From: CAIOGI01 sp964561875
GTDB lineage: Bacteria > Patescibacteriota > Minisyncoccia > Phycocordibacterales > PALSA-1337
Reading direction: 5' to 3'
DNA length: 64,000 nt
Assembly (NCBI GenBank): GCA_964561875.1
Contig: CAZLQL010000003.1
Span: forward strand, 12,587 to 76,586
Numbering within the stretch: the first letter of the stretch is position 1; each line of letters starts with the position of its first letter. The position numbers and the translations under genes are program-made. The notes below the pieces were generated by a model. The model was given only the letters and a program-made list of their open reading frames with translations, searched no databases and was not told the DNA's origin. Positions 27,123-35,528 of the stretch are shown piece by piece.

Positions 27123-27746
27123 ATGAAAAATAGGCTGTATATGACTAGGGACGTGCTTATTAGTTTTTCTAATTATTTTAAGGGTAATACACTAGACTTG
27201 GGTGCTGGTACTGCAAAGTATAAAAATATAATAAAGCCTAGGACAACAAGTTATACAACATATGACATGATCCCTGGACCAAATATAGATATTGTCGGTG
27301 ATATATTGAATTTGGAATTAAGAGACAATACATACGATACGGTTATTTCTACACAAGTTTTAGAACATGTATCTAGACCTTGGATAATGGCAAAAGAGAT
27401 ATCTAGGATATTGAAGAGTGGAGGCTATTGTATAGTCACAGCTCCATTTATGGTACCTTTTCATTCTGATCCTCATGACTATTTCAGATATACAACCGAA
27501 GGCATGTCTCTTCTTTTTTCTGATGCGGGTTTGGAAATAATAGATTGTAAACCTTACGGTGGTGTATTTATGGTTATATCTGAATACATACATTTTAGAT
27601 TTTTTAATCCTTATAATAAAGAATTAAATAAAATCCAAAAAAAGATTTTTAGTTTTATTCAAAAGACCTTAACTTTTTTTGAGAAATTAGCAAAAAATAC
27701 TGGTATTGCCTATGCCAATGTTTATTTGATAGCAAAAAAGAAATAA
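27123..27746 (+). CDS. SAM-dependent methyltransferase (type 11)
   Basis: 207 residues from the ATG at 27123 (MKNRLYMTRDVLISF); the earlier ATG at 27117 would lie before the predicted transcript start. Core motifs are GNTLDLGAGTAKYKNIIKP, VISTQVLEHVSRPWIMAKEI and GGYCIVTAPFMVPFHSDPHDYFRYT. The histidine-rich PFHSDPHDYFRYT segment is shared with the next gene, so the two look like a tandem duplication. Target unknown. Confidence 0.85.
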   Translation: MKNRLYMTRDVLISFSNYFKGNTLDLGAGTAKYKNIIKPRTTSYTTYDMIPGPNIDIVGDILNLELRDNTYDTVISTQVLEHVSRPWIMAKEISRILKSGGYCIVTAPFMVPFHSDPHDYFRYTTEGMSLLFSDAGLEIIDCKPYGGVFMVISEYIHFRFFNPYNKELNKIQKKIFSFIQKTLTFFEKLAKNTGIAYANVYLIAKKK

Positions 27747-27747
27747 T

Positions 27748-28401
27748 ATGACCTTTATATTTCAACCAGAAAGATATTTGTTAACTAAACAAATAGAAAA
27801 GAATTCAAACTATATAAAAGGAATAGTACTGGATGTTGGAGCTGGGCACTATTCTAGATATCAGAAGTTTTTTAAATACGATAAGTATATAAAGATGGAT
27901 ATAAACCATGCAGAGCATGTAGATGTTGTGGGGAGTGTTGACTCTATACCACTTCAGGATGAGAGTGTTGATTCTGTTGTCTGCACTCAGGTTTTCGAAC
28001 ATATAAAGTATCCAGATAAAGGCGCCAGTGAAATATTTAGAATATTAAAAAAGGGTGGATATGTTCTAGTTACTGTACCTCAGACAAATGAATTACATGA
28101 AGAACCGCATGATTATTTCAGGTATACGAAATATGGATTGAATAGAATATTTTGTGATGCTGGTTTTGTTAATGAAGTTATGGAGCAAAGAGGTGGTTTC
28201 TTTTCTACTGTAGCTCAAATGTTTATTAGATTTACAACAGACAGTTTGAAGCTATATGAAAGAAAGATCCTGGGAAAGATAATCGGTAAGTTGCTATACA
28301 TTATCGGTAGATTTTCTATATATTTAGATAAGATTATAAATAGTGATTCAAGTAATAAACATGCAATAGGTTGGTGTTGTGTGTATAAAAAACCTTTATG
28401 A
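27748..28401 (+). CDS. SAM-dependent methyltransferase, paralogue of preceding gene
   Basis: 217 residues. IVLDVGAGHYSRYQKFF, then VVCTQVFEHIKYPDKGASEI and VTVPQTNELHEEPHDYFRYTKYG mirror the neighbour at 27123 block by block. The C-terminal part is longer and basic. It starts one base after its paralogue and overlaps the following glycosyltransferase by an ATGA. Two adjacent relatives suggest methylation at two positions or on two sugars. Confidence 0.85.
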   Translation: MTFIFQPERYLLTKQIEKNSNYIKGIVLDVGAGHYSRYQKFFKYDKYIKMDINHAEHVDVVGSVDSIPLQDESVDSVVCTQVFEHIKYPDKGASEIFRILKKGGYVLVTVPQTNELHEEPHDYFRYTKYGLNRIFCDAGFVNEVMEQRGGFFSTVAQMFIRFTTDSLKLYERKILGKIIGKLLYIIGRFSIYLDKIINSDSSNKHAIGWCCVYKKPL

Positions 28402-29564
28402 AGATCTTAATTGTATCAGATGATTTTCCGCCAAAAAGTTTTGGAGGTGCAGGTATAGTTGCAAGTAATCTAGCAAATAGTTTAAAAGATAGGGGACATA
28501 GCGTCTCAGTTTTTACAGCAAATGAAAACTATCACATATCTGAAAGGTGGAGATCATATCTGGGTCTATACAATCCAAAAGCAATAAAAGATTTTAAAAA
28601 AATCCTAATAGATTTTAAGCCTGATATCGTACATTTTCATAATATACACTCACATATTTCTTATTACACTATAGTTTTAGCAAAGAAAAGTGGTGCAAAA
28701 GTGTTTGTTACACTACACGATGCAATGTCGGTATACTACGGTAAGGTTCCAGTAAAAAATGGTGATACAAAATACAAAGTCACACTATTTGAAATGTTTA
28801 AAGTTTTTGGTTTAAGAGTAAATATATTTAGAAATATCGTTATAAGATATATATTTTCATATGCAGATAAGATATTTACAGTCAGTGATTCTCTAAGAGA
28901 ATTTTTATCTATAAATGGAATAAAAAATACTATAACTATCCATAACGGTATAGATGTAGACGATTTTAAAATATATCCGGATATTGTTAGAGAATATAGA
29001 AATAATTTGGGATTAAAAGATACAGATAAAGTATTACTATTTGGAGGTAGGTTGAGTAATATGAAAGGTGCAAAACTTACCATCGATTCATATATAAAAG
29101 TTTTAAATAAAGTACATGATGTAAAACTTATGATAGTAGGTAATGTGCCAAAACACGATAGTGATCTTATAAAATACGCAAAAGATAAAAATGTCTTTGA
29201 TAAAATCATATTTACCGGCTGGATAGATCATGAAAATATGGCAACCATATATCATTTATCAGATATAGTTTTGGTTCCTTCTATATATCTCGATCCTTTT
29301 CCAAATATAAATCTAGAGGCTATGGCTTGTGGTAAACCTATTGTTGGAACAATATACGGTGGTACAAAAGAGGTGGTAAGGCATGGTGTAAATGGGTTAT
29401 TGATTGATCCTTTTGATATAGAAATATATTCCAAAACTGTTACAACTATGTTGAATGATAAAGAGCTACAGTCTGATATGGGTAAAAAGGGAAAGGATAT
29501 AGTAGAAAAAGAGTTTAGTATAGATAAACAAATAGATGAAATTCTATTGTGGTATAATTCATAA
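28398..29564 (+). CDS. glycosyltransferase family 4
   Basis: 388 residues with all GT4 hallmarks: SDDFPPKSFGGAGIVASNLANSL (acceptor loop), FGGRLSNMKGAKLTIDSYIKV and VPSIYLDPFPNINLEAMACGKPIVGTIYGG (donor site, E-x7-E form). No membrane helices, so cytoplasmic or peripherally bound. Start coupled by ATGA to the preceding methyltransferase. Confidence 0.9.
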   Translation: MKILIVSDDFPPKSFGGAGIVASNLANSLKDRGHSVSVFTANENYHISERWRSYLGLYNPKAIKDFKKILIDFKPDIVHFHNIHSHISYYTIVLAKKSGAKVFVTLHDAMSVYYGKVPVKNGDTKYKVTLFEMFKVFGLRVNIFRNIVIRYIFSYADKIFTVSDSLREFLSINGIKNTITIHNGIDVDDFKIYPDIVREYRNNLGLKDTDKVLLFGGRLSNMKGAKLTIDSYIKVLNKVHDVKLMIVGNVPKHDSDLIKYAKDKNVFDKIIFTGWIDHENMATIYHLSDIVLVPSIYLDPFPNINLEAMACGKPIVGTIYGGTKEVVRHGVNGLLIDPFDIEIYSKTVTTMLNDKELQSDMGKKGKDIVEKEFSIDKQIDEILLWYNS

Positions 29565-29576
29565 AAATAAAAAATA

Positions 29577-30326
29577 ATGGATAAAAAGACTATAATTGCA
29601 GATTTTTATACAAAAGAGAGTGTTCAGTATTCAAAAAAGAGGTATGAAGGAGAATTAAATACCTATACTCAATATTTGTTCAGAAAAAGAATGAATATAT
29701 ATTTTGATTTTTTGAGATATATAAAATCAAATGTAAATAAAAAAATATCTTTGTTTGATATCGGCTGTGCTGACGGTGTAGTTTTATTTAATACAGAATA
29801 TATATTTTCAGATATGATAAGTTCATACACAGCTGTAGATATATCTAGTGGAATGATAGAAGTGGCAAACAATAATAAACCTAATGATAAATTTTCTTTT
29901 TACCTTAGAGGAAAAGAATCAAATTCAAATTATGATTTAGTTACTGAGCTTGGCGTCCATGTACCTGATTTAAAATCAGAAATTAGTTATATAAAGCAGA
30001 AGTTAAATTCAGACAATTCTTATTTTATTTTTTCAAGTTCAAGTGGAGGTTCATTGCATACATATTTTAAGATAAGAAATAATCCAGAAACTAGTCACAT
30101 AGGAGAATTAAAAAGATATAATGAAATAGAGAATATATTAAAGTCAGAATTTAAAATAATAAAATCAATACCATACGGTTTGTTTATTCCAAAACTGTGG
30201 GCAAATGCAACGATAGGTAAGATGTTGCAACCTATTATTGATAAAGTTTTTTCTTTTATAGTACCCGGTCTATTTCACGAGAAGATTTATCTTCTTACCC
30301 CTATAAATAAAGAAACTAAGGTTTAG
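29577..30326 (+). CDS. SAM-dependent methyltransferase
   Basis: 249 residues. LFDIGCADGVVLFNTEYIF is the SAM loop and YTAVDISSGMIEVANNN the adenosine-binding acidic strand; ELGVHVPDLKSEISYIKQKL follows. No zinc ribbon. Last + strand gene of this stretch: its final 57 bases overlap the 3' end of the convergent flippase gene on the minus strand. The substrate is unknown. Confidence 0.82.
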   Translation: MDKKTIIADFYTKESVQYSKKRYEGELNTYTQYLFRKRMNIYFDFLRYIKSNVNKKISLFDIGCADGVVLFNTEYIFSDMISSYTAVDISSGMIEVANNNKPNDKFSFYLRGKESNSNYDLVTELGVHVPDLKSEISYIKQKLNSDNSYFIFSSSSGGSLHTYFKIRNNPETSHIGELKRYNEIENILKSEFKIIKSIPYGLFIPKLWANATIGKMLQPIIDKVFSFIVPGLFHEKIYLLTPINKETKV

Positions 30327-31541
30327 GATAAACATAAACAACCAAGATACTCCATTTTCTATAACTGCACCTAGAACTCCAAATTTTGGTATCAGTATCA
30401 TTCCAAATATTATAGTAGCGATATTACCAGTTATATTTAATATATATAAAGTTTTTGTATCTTTGATTATTTGGAAATAAAGTGACAATAAGTAAATTCC
30501 AGGGAAGGTTATAAGCCCTAGCATGTATATTCTTGAATAAAATATAGACTCAATGTATTTGGGGAATAGTAAGGCATATATCTCTGGTGAAAGAAAATAA
30601 TATGCAATAACTATGAGTACCGAAAGGAAAGTCAATCTCGTAACCTTATCTGTTATGCTATAACGCAAATCTTTTTCATTTAGTTCTGCAAATTTCGGTA
30701 AGCCGATATTAAATATATTTTTAAAGAACGATCTTACTTGTTCTGGTAATGCATTTGCAAATGAGTAAACAGCAAGTGGGGCAGATCCTATATAATGAAA
30801 TAAGAGTATTTTATCTACTTGATTTGCAAATGTACCGATAAAACCCATAACACTTAGATGATGACCGTATTTGATCATGCTATTGTCTGCAGTATCAATG
30901 CTAGGTTTATATACTCTTATTGTGTAGAAATAGAATATGGCATTAAGTATAAGAGTGCTTGAAAAGTATCCTAAAATTAGAAGTATTATATTTGGATTAA
31001 AAATTGCTACTATACATACTGTAGCCACATTTACTATCTGTGTTACAAGCCAAAATATTGTTCCCCTTTTAAAATCCTTCTTTCCAGAGAGAAAAGCACC
31101 ATACATACTAACTGCATTTGTGATAGGTAGGGTAACACTTACAATAATAAATGATATTGCAAATAAATTATTATCATTTAAGAAATAATATAGACCAGTT
31201 CCTAAAGATACTATAGATATAATACTTCCCCAGATCAATTGATTTTTTACTGCAAGAAATATAGTTCCATAAGAACCTTTTGCAACTGCTTGTGTTAGAC
31301 TCGATCCAAGTCCAGATAAAGATAGTCCACCTATTATACCCGCTACTGATAGTATGAATTTATAATTTCCATACACTTCCTGGGGTAAGGCTCTAGCGAG
31401 AACAAGCGATAGTAGAAGTGAGGAAAATACAGAAACTATTTGACCTATCGATAACCAGAAACTACCTTTTGCGAGGTAAACCATATCGGTTTTAAGGTAT
31501 TTTTCACTAAAACGCAATACCTTATATATTGAATCTTTCAT
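30270..31541 (-). CDS. polysaccharide flippase (Wzx/PST-type, MOP superfamily)
   Basis: 423 residues with about 12 hydrophobic helices over the whole length. The N-terminus YLAKGSFWLSIGQIVSVFSSLLLSLVLARALPQEVYGNYKF is the typical first helix pair of oligosaccharide flippases, with ALPQEVYG as the conserved loop. It would move lipid-linked glycan repeat units from the inner to the outer face. It is the only minus-strand gene in the glycan locus, divergent from the ligase gene at 31616 and convergent with the methyltransferase at 29577 (57-base overlap of 3' ends). Confidence 0.9.
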   Translation of the reverse strand: MKDSIYKVLRFSEKYLKTDMVYLAKGSFWLSIGQIVSVFSSLLLSLVLARALPQEVYGNYKFILSVAGIIGGLSLSGLGSSLTQAVAKGSYGTIFLAVKNQLIWGSIISIVSLGTGLYYFLNDNNLFAISFIIVSVTLPITNAVSMYGAFLSGKKDFKRGTIFWLVTQIVNVATVCIVAIFNPNIILLILGYFSSTLILNAIFYFYTIRVYKPSIDTADNSMIKYGHHLSVMGFIGTFANQVDKILLFHYIGSAPLAVYSFANALPEQVRSFFKNIFNIGLPKFAELNEKDLRYSITDKVTRLTFLSVLIVIAYYFLSPEIYALLFPKYIESIFYSRIYMLGLITFPGIYLLSLYFQIIKDTKTLYILNITGNIATIIFGMILIPKFGVLGAVIENGVSWLFMFILNLSFFIYRGKKINLLVK

Positions 31542-31600
31542 ATATTAAATCTATCATGTTATAGTCTTTTTTACATCTACATATTATTTTTCCTTTATGA

Positions 31601-31606
31601 TATAGT
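31601..31606 (+). promoter_or_regulatory. -10 box of the ligase/TPR gene
   Basis: TATAGT ends 9 bases before the ATG at 31616, giving a leader of about 3 bases. On the opposite strand a TATAAC lies in the same 74-base divergent gap at a position suited to the flippase gene. Confidence 0.45.
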
Positions 31607-31615
31607 TCAAGTCAT

Positions 31616-33838
31616 ATGAATTCAAAAACAATAGAAAATATATTAAAATTTACAGTATTTACTTCATTATTCGCAGTATTGTTTGTGCCACTTTATGTAG
31701 AAAATCACCTTTTCTTTCCTTTTATAACAGGAAAGGGATTTTTATTTAGAATACTTACTGAAATAGCTTTTGTATCATGGATAATATTGTTTATGAGAAA
31801 TAGAGACTATTTACCAAAATGGTCTTCTATACAAGTTAGCTTTACTCTATTCACAATCGTAATCCTAGTCGCAGATATTCTAGGTCTAAATTTCTTGAGA
31901 AGCTTCTGGTCAAACTTCGAACGTATGGACGGTTTTGTAGGTCTTATACATCTATGGGGATATTTTATGGTCTTAACATCTGTCATGACATATAGAGTAG
32001 GGGACTTCTTAAATTGGAGAAGATATCTAAATACAAGTATATTTGTGTCTATAATAATTACTATATATTCTCTATTTCAATTGTTAGGTTGGGCTGATAT
32101 CCATCAAGGTTCTACACGTCTAGATGCATCTTTGGGAAATGCTATATATCTTGCTGCTTACCTATTGTTCCATATATTTATCGCTATATATCTTGCTTTT
32201 GATTCTGCAGAAAGAAGAAATAAAATTCTAGTATGGTTCTATTCTGTATTATCGATTGTATTTGCTTTCTTTATGTATGAGACAGCAACAAGAGGAGCGG
32301 TACTTGGAGTTTTGGTGGGTCTTGTTGTTGGCCTTATAATGCTTTCAATCTGGAGTAAAAAGGAAGATAAGGTAATAAGATATTCTTCAATTGGAATATT
32401 ACTATTTCTACTTATATCAGTATCTATATTTTGGTTAAATAAAGATACAAAATTTGTTCAGGGAAACGATATATTGAGACGCTTCGCTTCTATATCTATA
32501 AGTGAAACTAAGACTCAAGCTAGAGGATATATATGGCCAATGGCAATAAAGGGTGCTTTCGAAAATAAAAAAACAACTATCATAGGTTCAGGACAGGAAA
32601 ATTTTAACTATGTATTTAATGCAAACTATAACCCAAATATGTGGAGACATGAGCAGTGGTTCGACAGAGCTCACAACTCATATCTAGATTGGTTGGTTGC
32701 CGGTGGACTTCTTGGACTTATTGCATATCTGGCTATATTTATATCAGCATTTTATATGATAATCAGAAGTGATATATCTATAAATAAGAAGGCAACACTC
32801 TTTGGTGTAATAATCGCTTATGGAATACAAAGTATATTTACTTTCGATAACCTAACTAGCTATTTATACTTCATAATAATTCTATCTATTATAGCTACAC
32901 CAAGATCTACAAAACTTCATAATTGGATTTCAAAGATACTATTATCAAATTCAAATAATTATCCAATAATAAGAGATTATTTATACACTCCTGTAGTTCT
33001 TATATTGTTTATAGTTACAATATACACAATCAATGTAAGACCTATACAAGCAAATACAAGACTTATAGATGCTATGATATCTTGTTCAGGTGGTCAAAAT
33101 ACTCCTTCAGTTGAAGCTTATCAAAATGCTTTGAAACTTGATCAATATGTCGCAAATCAAGAGATAAGAGAACAATCGCTTGCTTGTGGAACAAATATAA
33201 TAAGAAGCAATCTTTCACAAAGTGCAAAAGAGAGTTTTGCTTATTTTGTGGTTACAAATATAGACAAGCAGATCAATATCACTCCAAATGATGCAAGAGC
33301 TTTTTATCTAGGTGGTACATTCCTTGATGAAGCGGGTAATTGGTCAGCTGCAAATGTATTGCTTGAAAGAGCAAATCAACTTTCACCAAACAAGCAATCG
33401 ATCATGCTTGAATTGGCCACAAACTATATAAATTCAAATAGAATGAATGATGCTGTAGAGATCACTAGAAAAGCTTATGAACTAGCTACTGATAACGATA
33501 TATCTAGAGCAGCCTACATATCTGTTCTTATAGTTTCAGGACAAGAAGCAAAAGCAAAAGAAATATTCTCCAAGCAACCAGAAGCTTTCTATGATGAGAG
33601 AATTGTAAACGCCTATATGAATAAAAAGCAGTTTGATAAAGCGGCTTCAGTATATAAAAAACTAATTGAAATTAATCCAGAATATAAACAATATTATCTA
33701 CAACTAGCTGGAGTATATTACGCAAGTGGAAATAAATATCTAACAATACAAGAACTTAAGCTAATAGGGGATAAATTCCCAGAATCAAAAAAGCAGATTG
33801 ATGATGCAATAAAGGAAGTGGAAAAGAAATTGCAATAA
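31616..33838 (+). CDS. O-antigen ligase/polymerase-like protein with C-terminal TPR domain
   Basis: 740 residues. About ten or more hydrophobic helices lie in the first 460 residues, with the Wzy_C-type loop RGYIWPMAIKGAFENKKTTIIGSGQENFNY and AHNSYLDWLVAGGLLGLIAY (the conserved H-N-x-L/Y...G motif). The C-terminal 250 residues contain TPR-type helices, for example WSAANVLLERANQLSPNKQSI and FDKAASVYKKLIEINPEYKQYY. Such proteins join or polymerise exported glycans and may attach them to lipid or protein. A paralogue lies at 45260. It closes the glycan locus. Confidence 0.85.
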   Translation: MNSKTIENILKFTVFTSLFAVLFVPLYVENHLFFPFITGKGFLFRILTEIAFVSWIILFMRNRDYLPKWSSIQVSFTLFTIVILVADILGLNFLRSFWSNFERMDGFVGLIHLWGYFMVLTSVMTYRVGDFLNWRRYLNTSIFVSIIITIYSLFQLLGWADIHQGSTRLDASLGNAIYLAAYLLFHIFIAIYLAFDSAERRNKILVWFYSVLSIVFAFFMYETATRGAVLGVLVGLVVGLIMLSIWSKKEDKVIRYSSIGILLFLLISVSIFWLNKDTKFVQGNDILRRFASISISETKTQARGYIWPMAIKGAFENKKTTIIGSGQENFNYVFNANYNPNMWRHEQWFDRAHNSYLDWLVAGGLLGLIAYLAIFISAFYMIIRSDISINKKATLFGVIIAYGIQSIFTFDNLTSYLYFIIILSIIATPRSTKLHNWISKILLSNSNNYPIIRDYLYTPVVLILFIVTIYTINVRPIQANTRLIDAMISCSGGQNTPSVEAYQNALKLDQYVANQEIREQSLACGTNIIRSNLSQSAKESFAYFVVTNIDKQINITPNDARAFYLGGTFLDEAGNWSAANVLLERANQLSPNKQSIMLELATNYINSNRMNDAVEITRKAYELATDNDISRAAYISVLIVSGQEAKAKEIFSKQPEAFYDERIVNAYMNKKQFDKAASVYKKLIEINPEYKQYYLQLAGVYYASGNKYLTIQELKLIGDKFPESKKQIDDAIKEVEKKLQ

Positions 33839-33921
33839 TTATTGCATAATTAAAACTGATATATTAAAATATAGTGGTGTGAGTATCACAAATGTGTTGG
33901 TACTTCCAAATAAAATGTCTA

Positions 33922-33957
33922 CGAAAGGTCCTGTCTCGGCAGGATTTTTCGTTTTTA
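33922..33957 (+). terminator. intrinsic terminator after the ligase/TPR gene
   Basis: TCCTG-TCTCGG-CAGGA hairpin with outer CGAAA/TTTCG pairing, followed by T-rich sequence. It lies 85 bases after the stop codon. Confidence 0.75.
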
Positions 33958-34015
33958 TTTAAATAATTGTAAATGTAGGGGTAAAAGCTATATTTTCATC
34001 AAAAAGTAATATTGT

Positions 34016-34043
34016 TTGAAAAAACATGATTTAGGTGTATAAA
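34016..34043 (+). promoter_or_regulatory. promoter of the 34073 gene
   Basis: TTGAAA at 34016-34021, a 16-base spacer and TATAAA at 34038-34043. Predicted start near 34050 gives a leader of about 23 bases. Confidence 0.55.
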
Positions 34044-34072
34044 TATCTAGAAAGTACAAAAGGAGACATATT

Positions 34073-34261
34073 ATGCCCAGAACTGAAAGAAATAGTTCAC
34101 CTGGTCGAAGAAACGGTAAGGTCAATAAAGCCAAACAAGCAAGGACTGTTGGTAAACCGAAGCGTATCACGCATTACACTACGGGACCGCACTCGAGAGT
34201 TGAGTTTGTGTCTTTTACGCCACCACCTGTTACCCCGCTGGGTGTTAACCAGATCATTTGA
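34073..34261 (+). CDS. small very basic protein, SD-led
   Basis: 62 residues, starting MPRTERNSSPGRRNGKVNKA. It is strongly basic in the first half (Arg/Lys-rich) and has a Pro/Thr/Val-rich second half; no membrane helix. The start is set by AGGAG at 34061-34065, 7 bases before the ATG, unusual in this genome. Codon use is more G+C-rich than in its neighbours. It has its own promoter and a perfect terminator, so it is a single-gene unit. Nucleic-acid binding is possible from the charge, but I recognise no family. Confidence 0.65.
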   Translation: MPRTERNSSPGRRNGKVNKAKQARTVGKPKRITHYTTGPHSRVEFVSFTPPPVTPLGVNQII

Positions 34262-34267
34262 TTCTTT

Positions 34268-34296
34268 AAAGAGGAAGCCGGTGCTTCCTCTTTTTT
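34268..34296 (+). terminator. intrinsic terminator after the 34073 gene
   Basis: AAAGAGGAAGC-CGGT-GCTTCCTCTTT: an 11-bp perfect stem, tetraloop and six T. Confidence 0.9.
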
Positions 34297-34359
34297 ATTC
34301 AACATGTTTATTTTGTTTGTTTTCCACATATAAAATATATTTTATTTTTATACTCATGC

Positions 34360-34365
34360 TACAAT
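34360..34365 (+). promoter_or_regulatory. -10 box for the murB leader RNA
   Basis: TACAAT with the predicted start 7 bases later at 34372, which is the first base of the long hairpin. No clear -35 is visible. Confidence 0.5.
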
Positions 34366-34371
34366 AAAAAA

Positions 34372-34464
34372 GGATTGTTCCAAATGCTGGTGGTGGCTGT
34401 ACTCACATATTAATTAGACATTATATTTGGAGCTGACACCCATCACCAACATTTGGCGCAATCC
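34372..34464 (+). ncRNA. long-hairpin structured RNA upstream of murB
   Basis: A single long rod: GGATTGT (34372-34378) pairs with GCAATCC (34458-34464); CCAAATG with CATTTGG; TGGTGGTGG (34388-34396) with CCATCACCA (34440-34448). Single mismatches separate the three helices, giving 23 bp. The remaining 43 bases form a large internal loop and a weak AT-rich apical hairpin. There is no terminator; murB starts 19 bases after it. It could be a murB leader or a processed small RNA. The rod-bubble-hairpin shape recalls 6S RNA in outline but is much shorter, and I do not assign it. Confidence 0.65.
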
Positions 34465-34483
34465 CTAATATACACTTTATTAA

Positions 34484-35503
34484 GTGAATATAATTTCTGG
34501 CCCAAATTTAAATAATTTGACAACTTTTCGTATCGGGGGTAAAGCCCGATTTTTTTGTAGTATAAATAGTATAGAAGATATAGAAAAAGCATTAGAATTC
34601 GCTTCAAATAATAATTTAAAGATATTTGTTTTAGGTGGAGGTTCAAATATACTTTTTTCGGACGAAGGTTTTGATGGTTTGGTAGTAAAGATGGAAATGA
34701 TGGGTGTAAATGTTGAAGATATAGATGATGAAAAGAGTTTGGTTGAAGCTTTTGCAGGTGAGAATTGGGATGATTTTGTAAAATTTACTGTAGATAAAGG
34801 ATTATATGGTCTTGAAAATTTATCATATATACCAGGTACAGTAGGAGCAAGTCCGGTTCAAAACATCGGAGCGTATGGAAGTGAAGTGAAAGATACTATT
34901 TATTCTGTAAAGGTATTTGATATAAAGGATAATAAAATAGTTTTTTTTAACAACAAGGATTGTGATTTTAGTTATAGAAATAGTATTTTTAAAAAGAATA
35001 AAGGTAGGTATATCATAGTTTCAGTTAAATTTATTTTAAATAAAAAAGGTAAATTAAATCTTGAGTATAAAGATATTAAAGAATATTTATTAAAAAATAA
35101 TATAAAGAATCCAACACTTTTAGATATTAGAGAAGCTGTAATAAATATAAGGAAGAATAAATTACCAGATATTGGTCTTGTCGGTACAGCAGGTTCATTT
35201 TTTAAAAATCCAATTATAAAAAAGGAAAAGGTAGTTGAATTAAAAGTTAAATGGCCAGAATTGCCTGTGTATGATCATAATGATGAGGAAGTTAAGGTCT
35301 CTTTAGCATGGATAATCGATAAAGTATGTGGTTTAAAGGGTTTGAGTAAGGGGAATGTCGGTATATATAAGAATCAGGCATTAGTACTGGTAAATAATGG
35401 AAATGCTACAGCACAAGAAGTAAAAGATTTTGCAAATATTATAATAAAATCTGTAAAGGATATGACAGGTATAGATATAGAAACTGAGGTGGAATGGGTT
35501 TAG
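34484..35503 (+). CDS. murB: UDP-N-acetylenolpyruvoylglucosamine reductase
   Basis: 339 residues from a GTG start (NIISGPNLNNLTTFRIGG); the start lies within a small AAGTG/CACTT hairpin. FAD-binding segments are FVLGGGSNILFSDEGF (near residue 50) and YIPGTVGASPVQNIGAYG. Catalytic residues are the Arg of FSYRNSIFK, the Ser of GTAGSFFKNP and the last Glu region IETEVEWV, matching the Arg-Ser-Glu triad known for MurB. It uses NADPH to make UDP-MurNAc for peptidoglycan. It is preceded by a structured RNA leader and followed 13 bases later by the secA frame. Confidence 0.95.
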   Translation: MNIISGPNLNNLTTFRIGGKARFFCSINSIEDIEKALEFASNNNLKIFVLGGGSNILFSDEGFDGLVVKMEMMGVNVEDIDDEKSLVEAFAGENWDDFVKFTVDKGLYGLENLSYIPGTVGASPVQNIGAYGSEVKDTIYSVKVFDIKDNKIVFFNNKDCDFSYRNSIFKKNKGRYIIVSVKFILNKKGKLNLEYKDIKEYLLKNNIKNPTLLDIREAVINIRKNKLPDIGLVGTAGSFFKNPIIKKEKVVELKVKWPELPVYDHNDEEVKVSLAWIIDKVCGLKGLSKGNVGIYKNQALVLVNNGNATAQEVKDFANIIIKSVKDMTGIDIETEVEWV

Positions 35504-35528
35504 AAATTATGATATAGTGGCCGGACAT

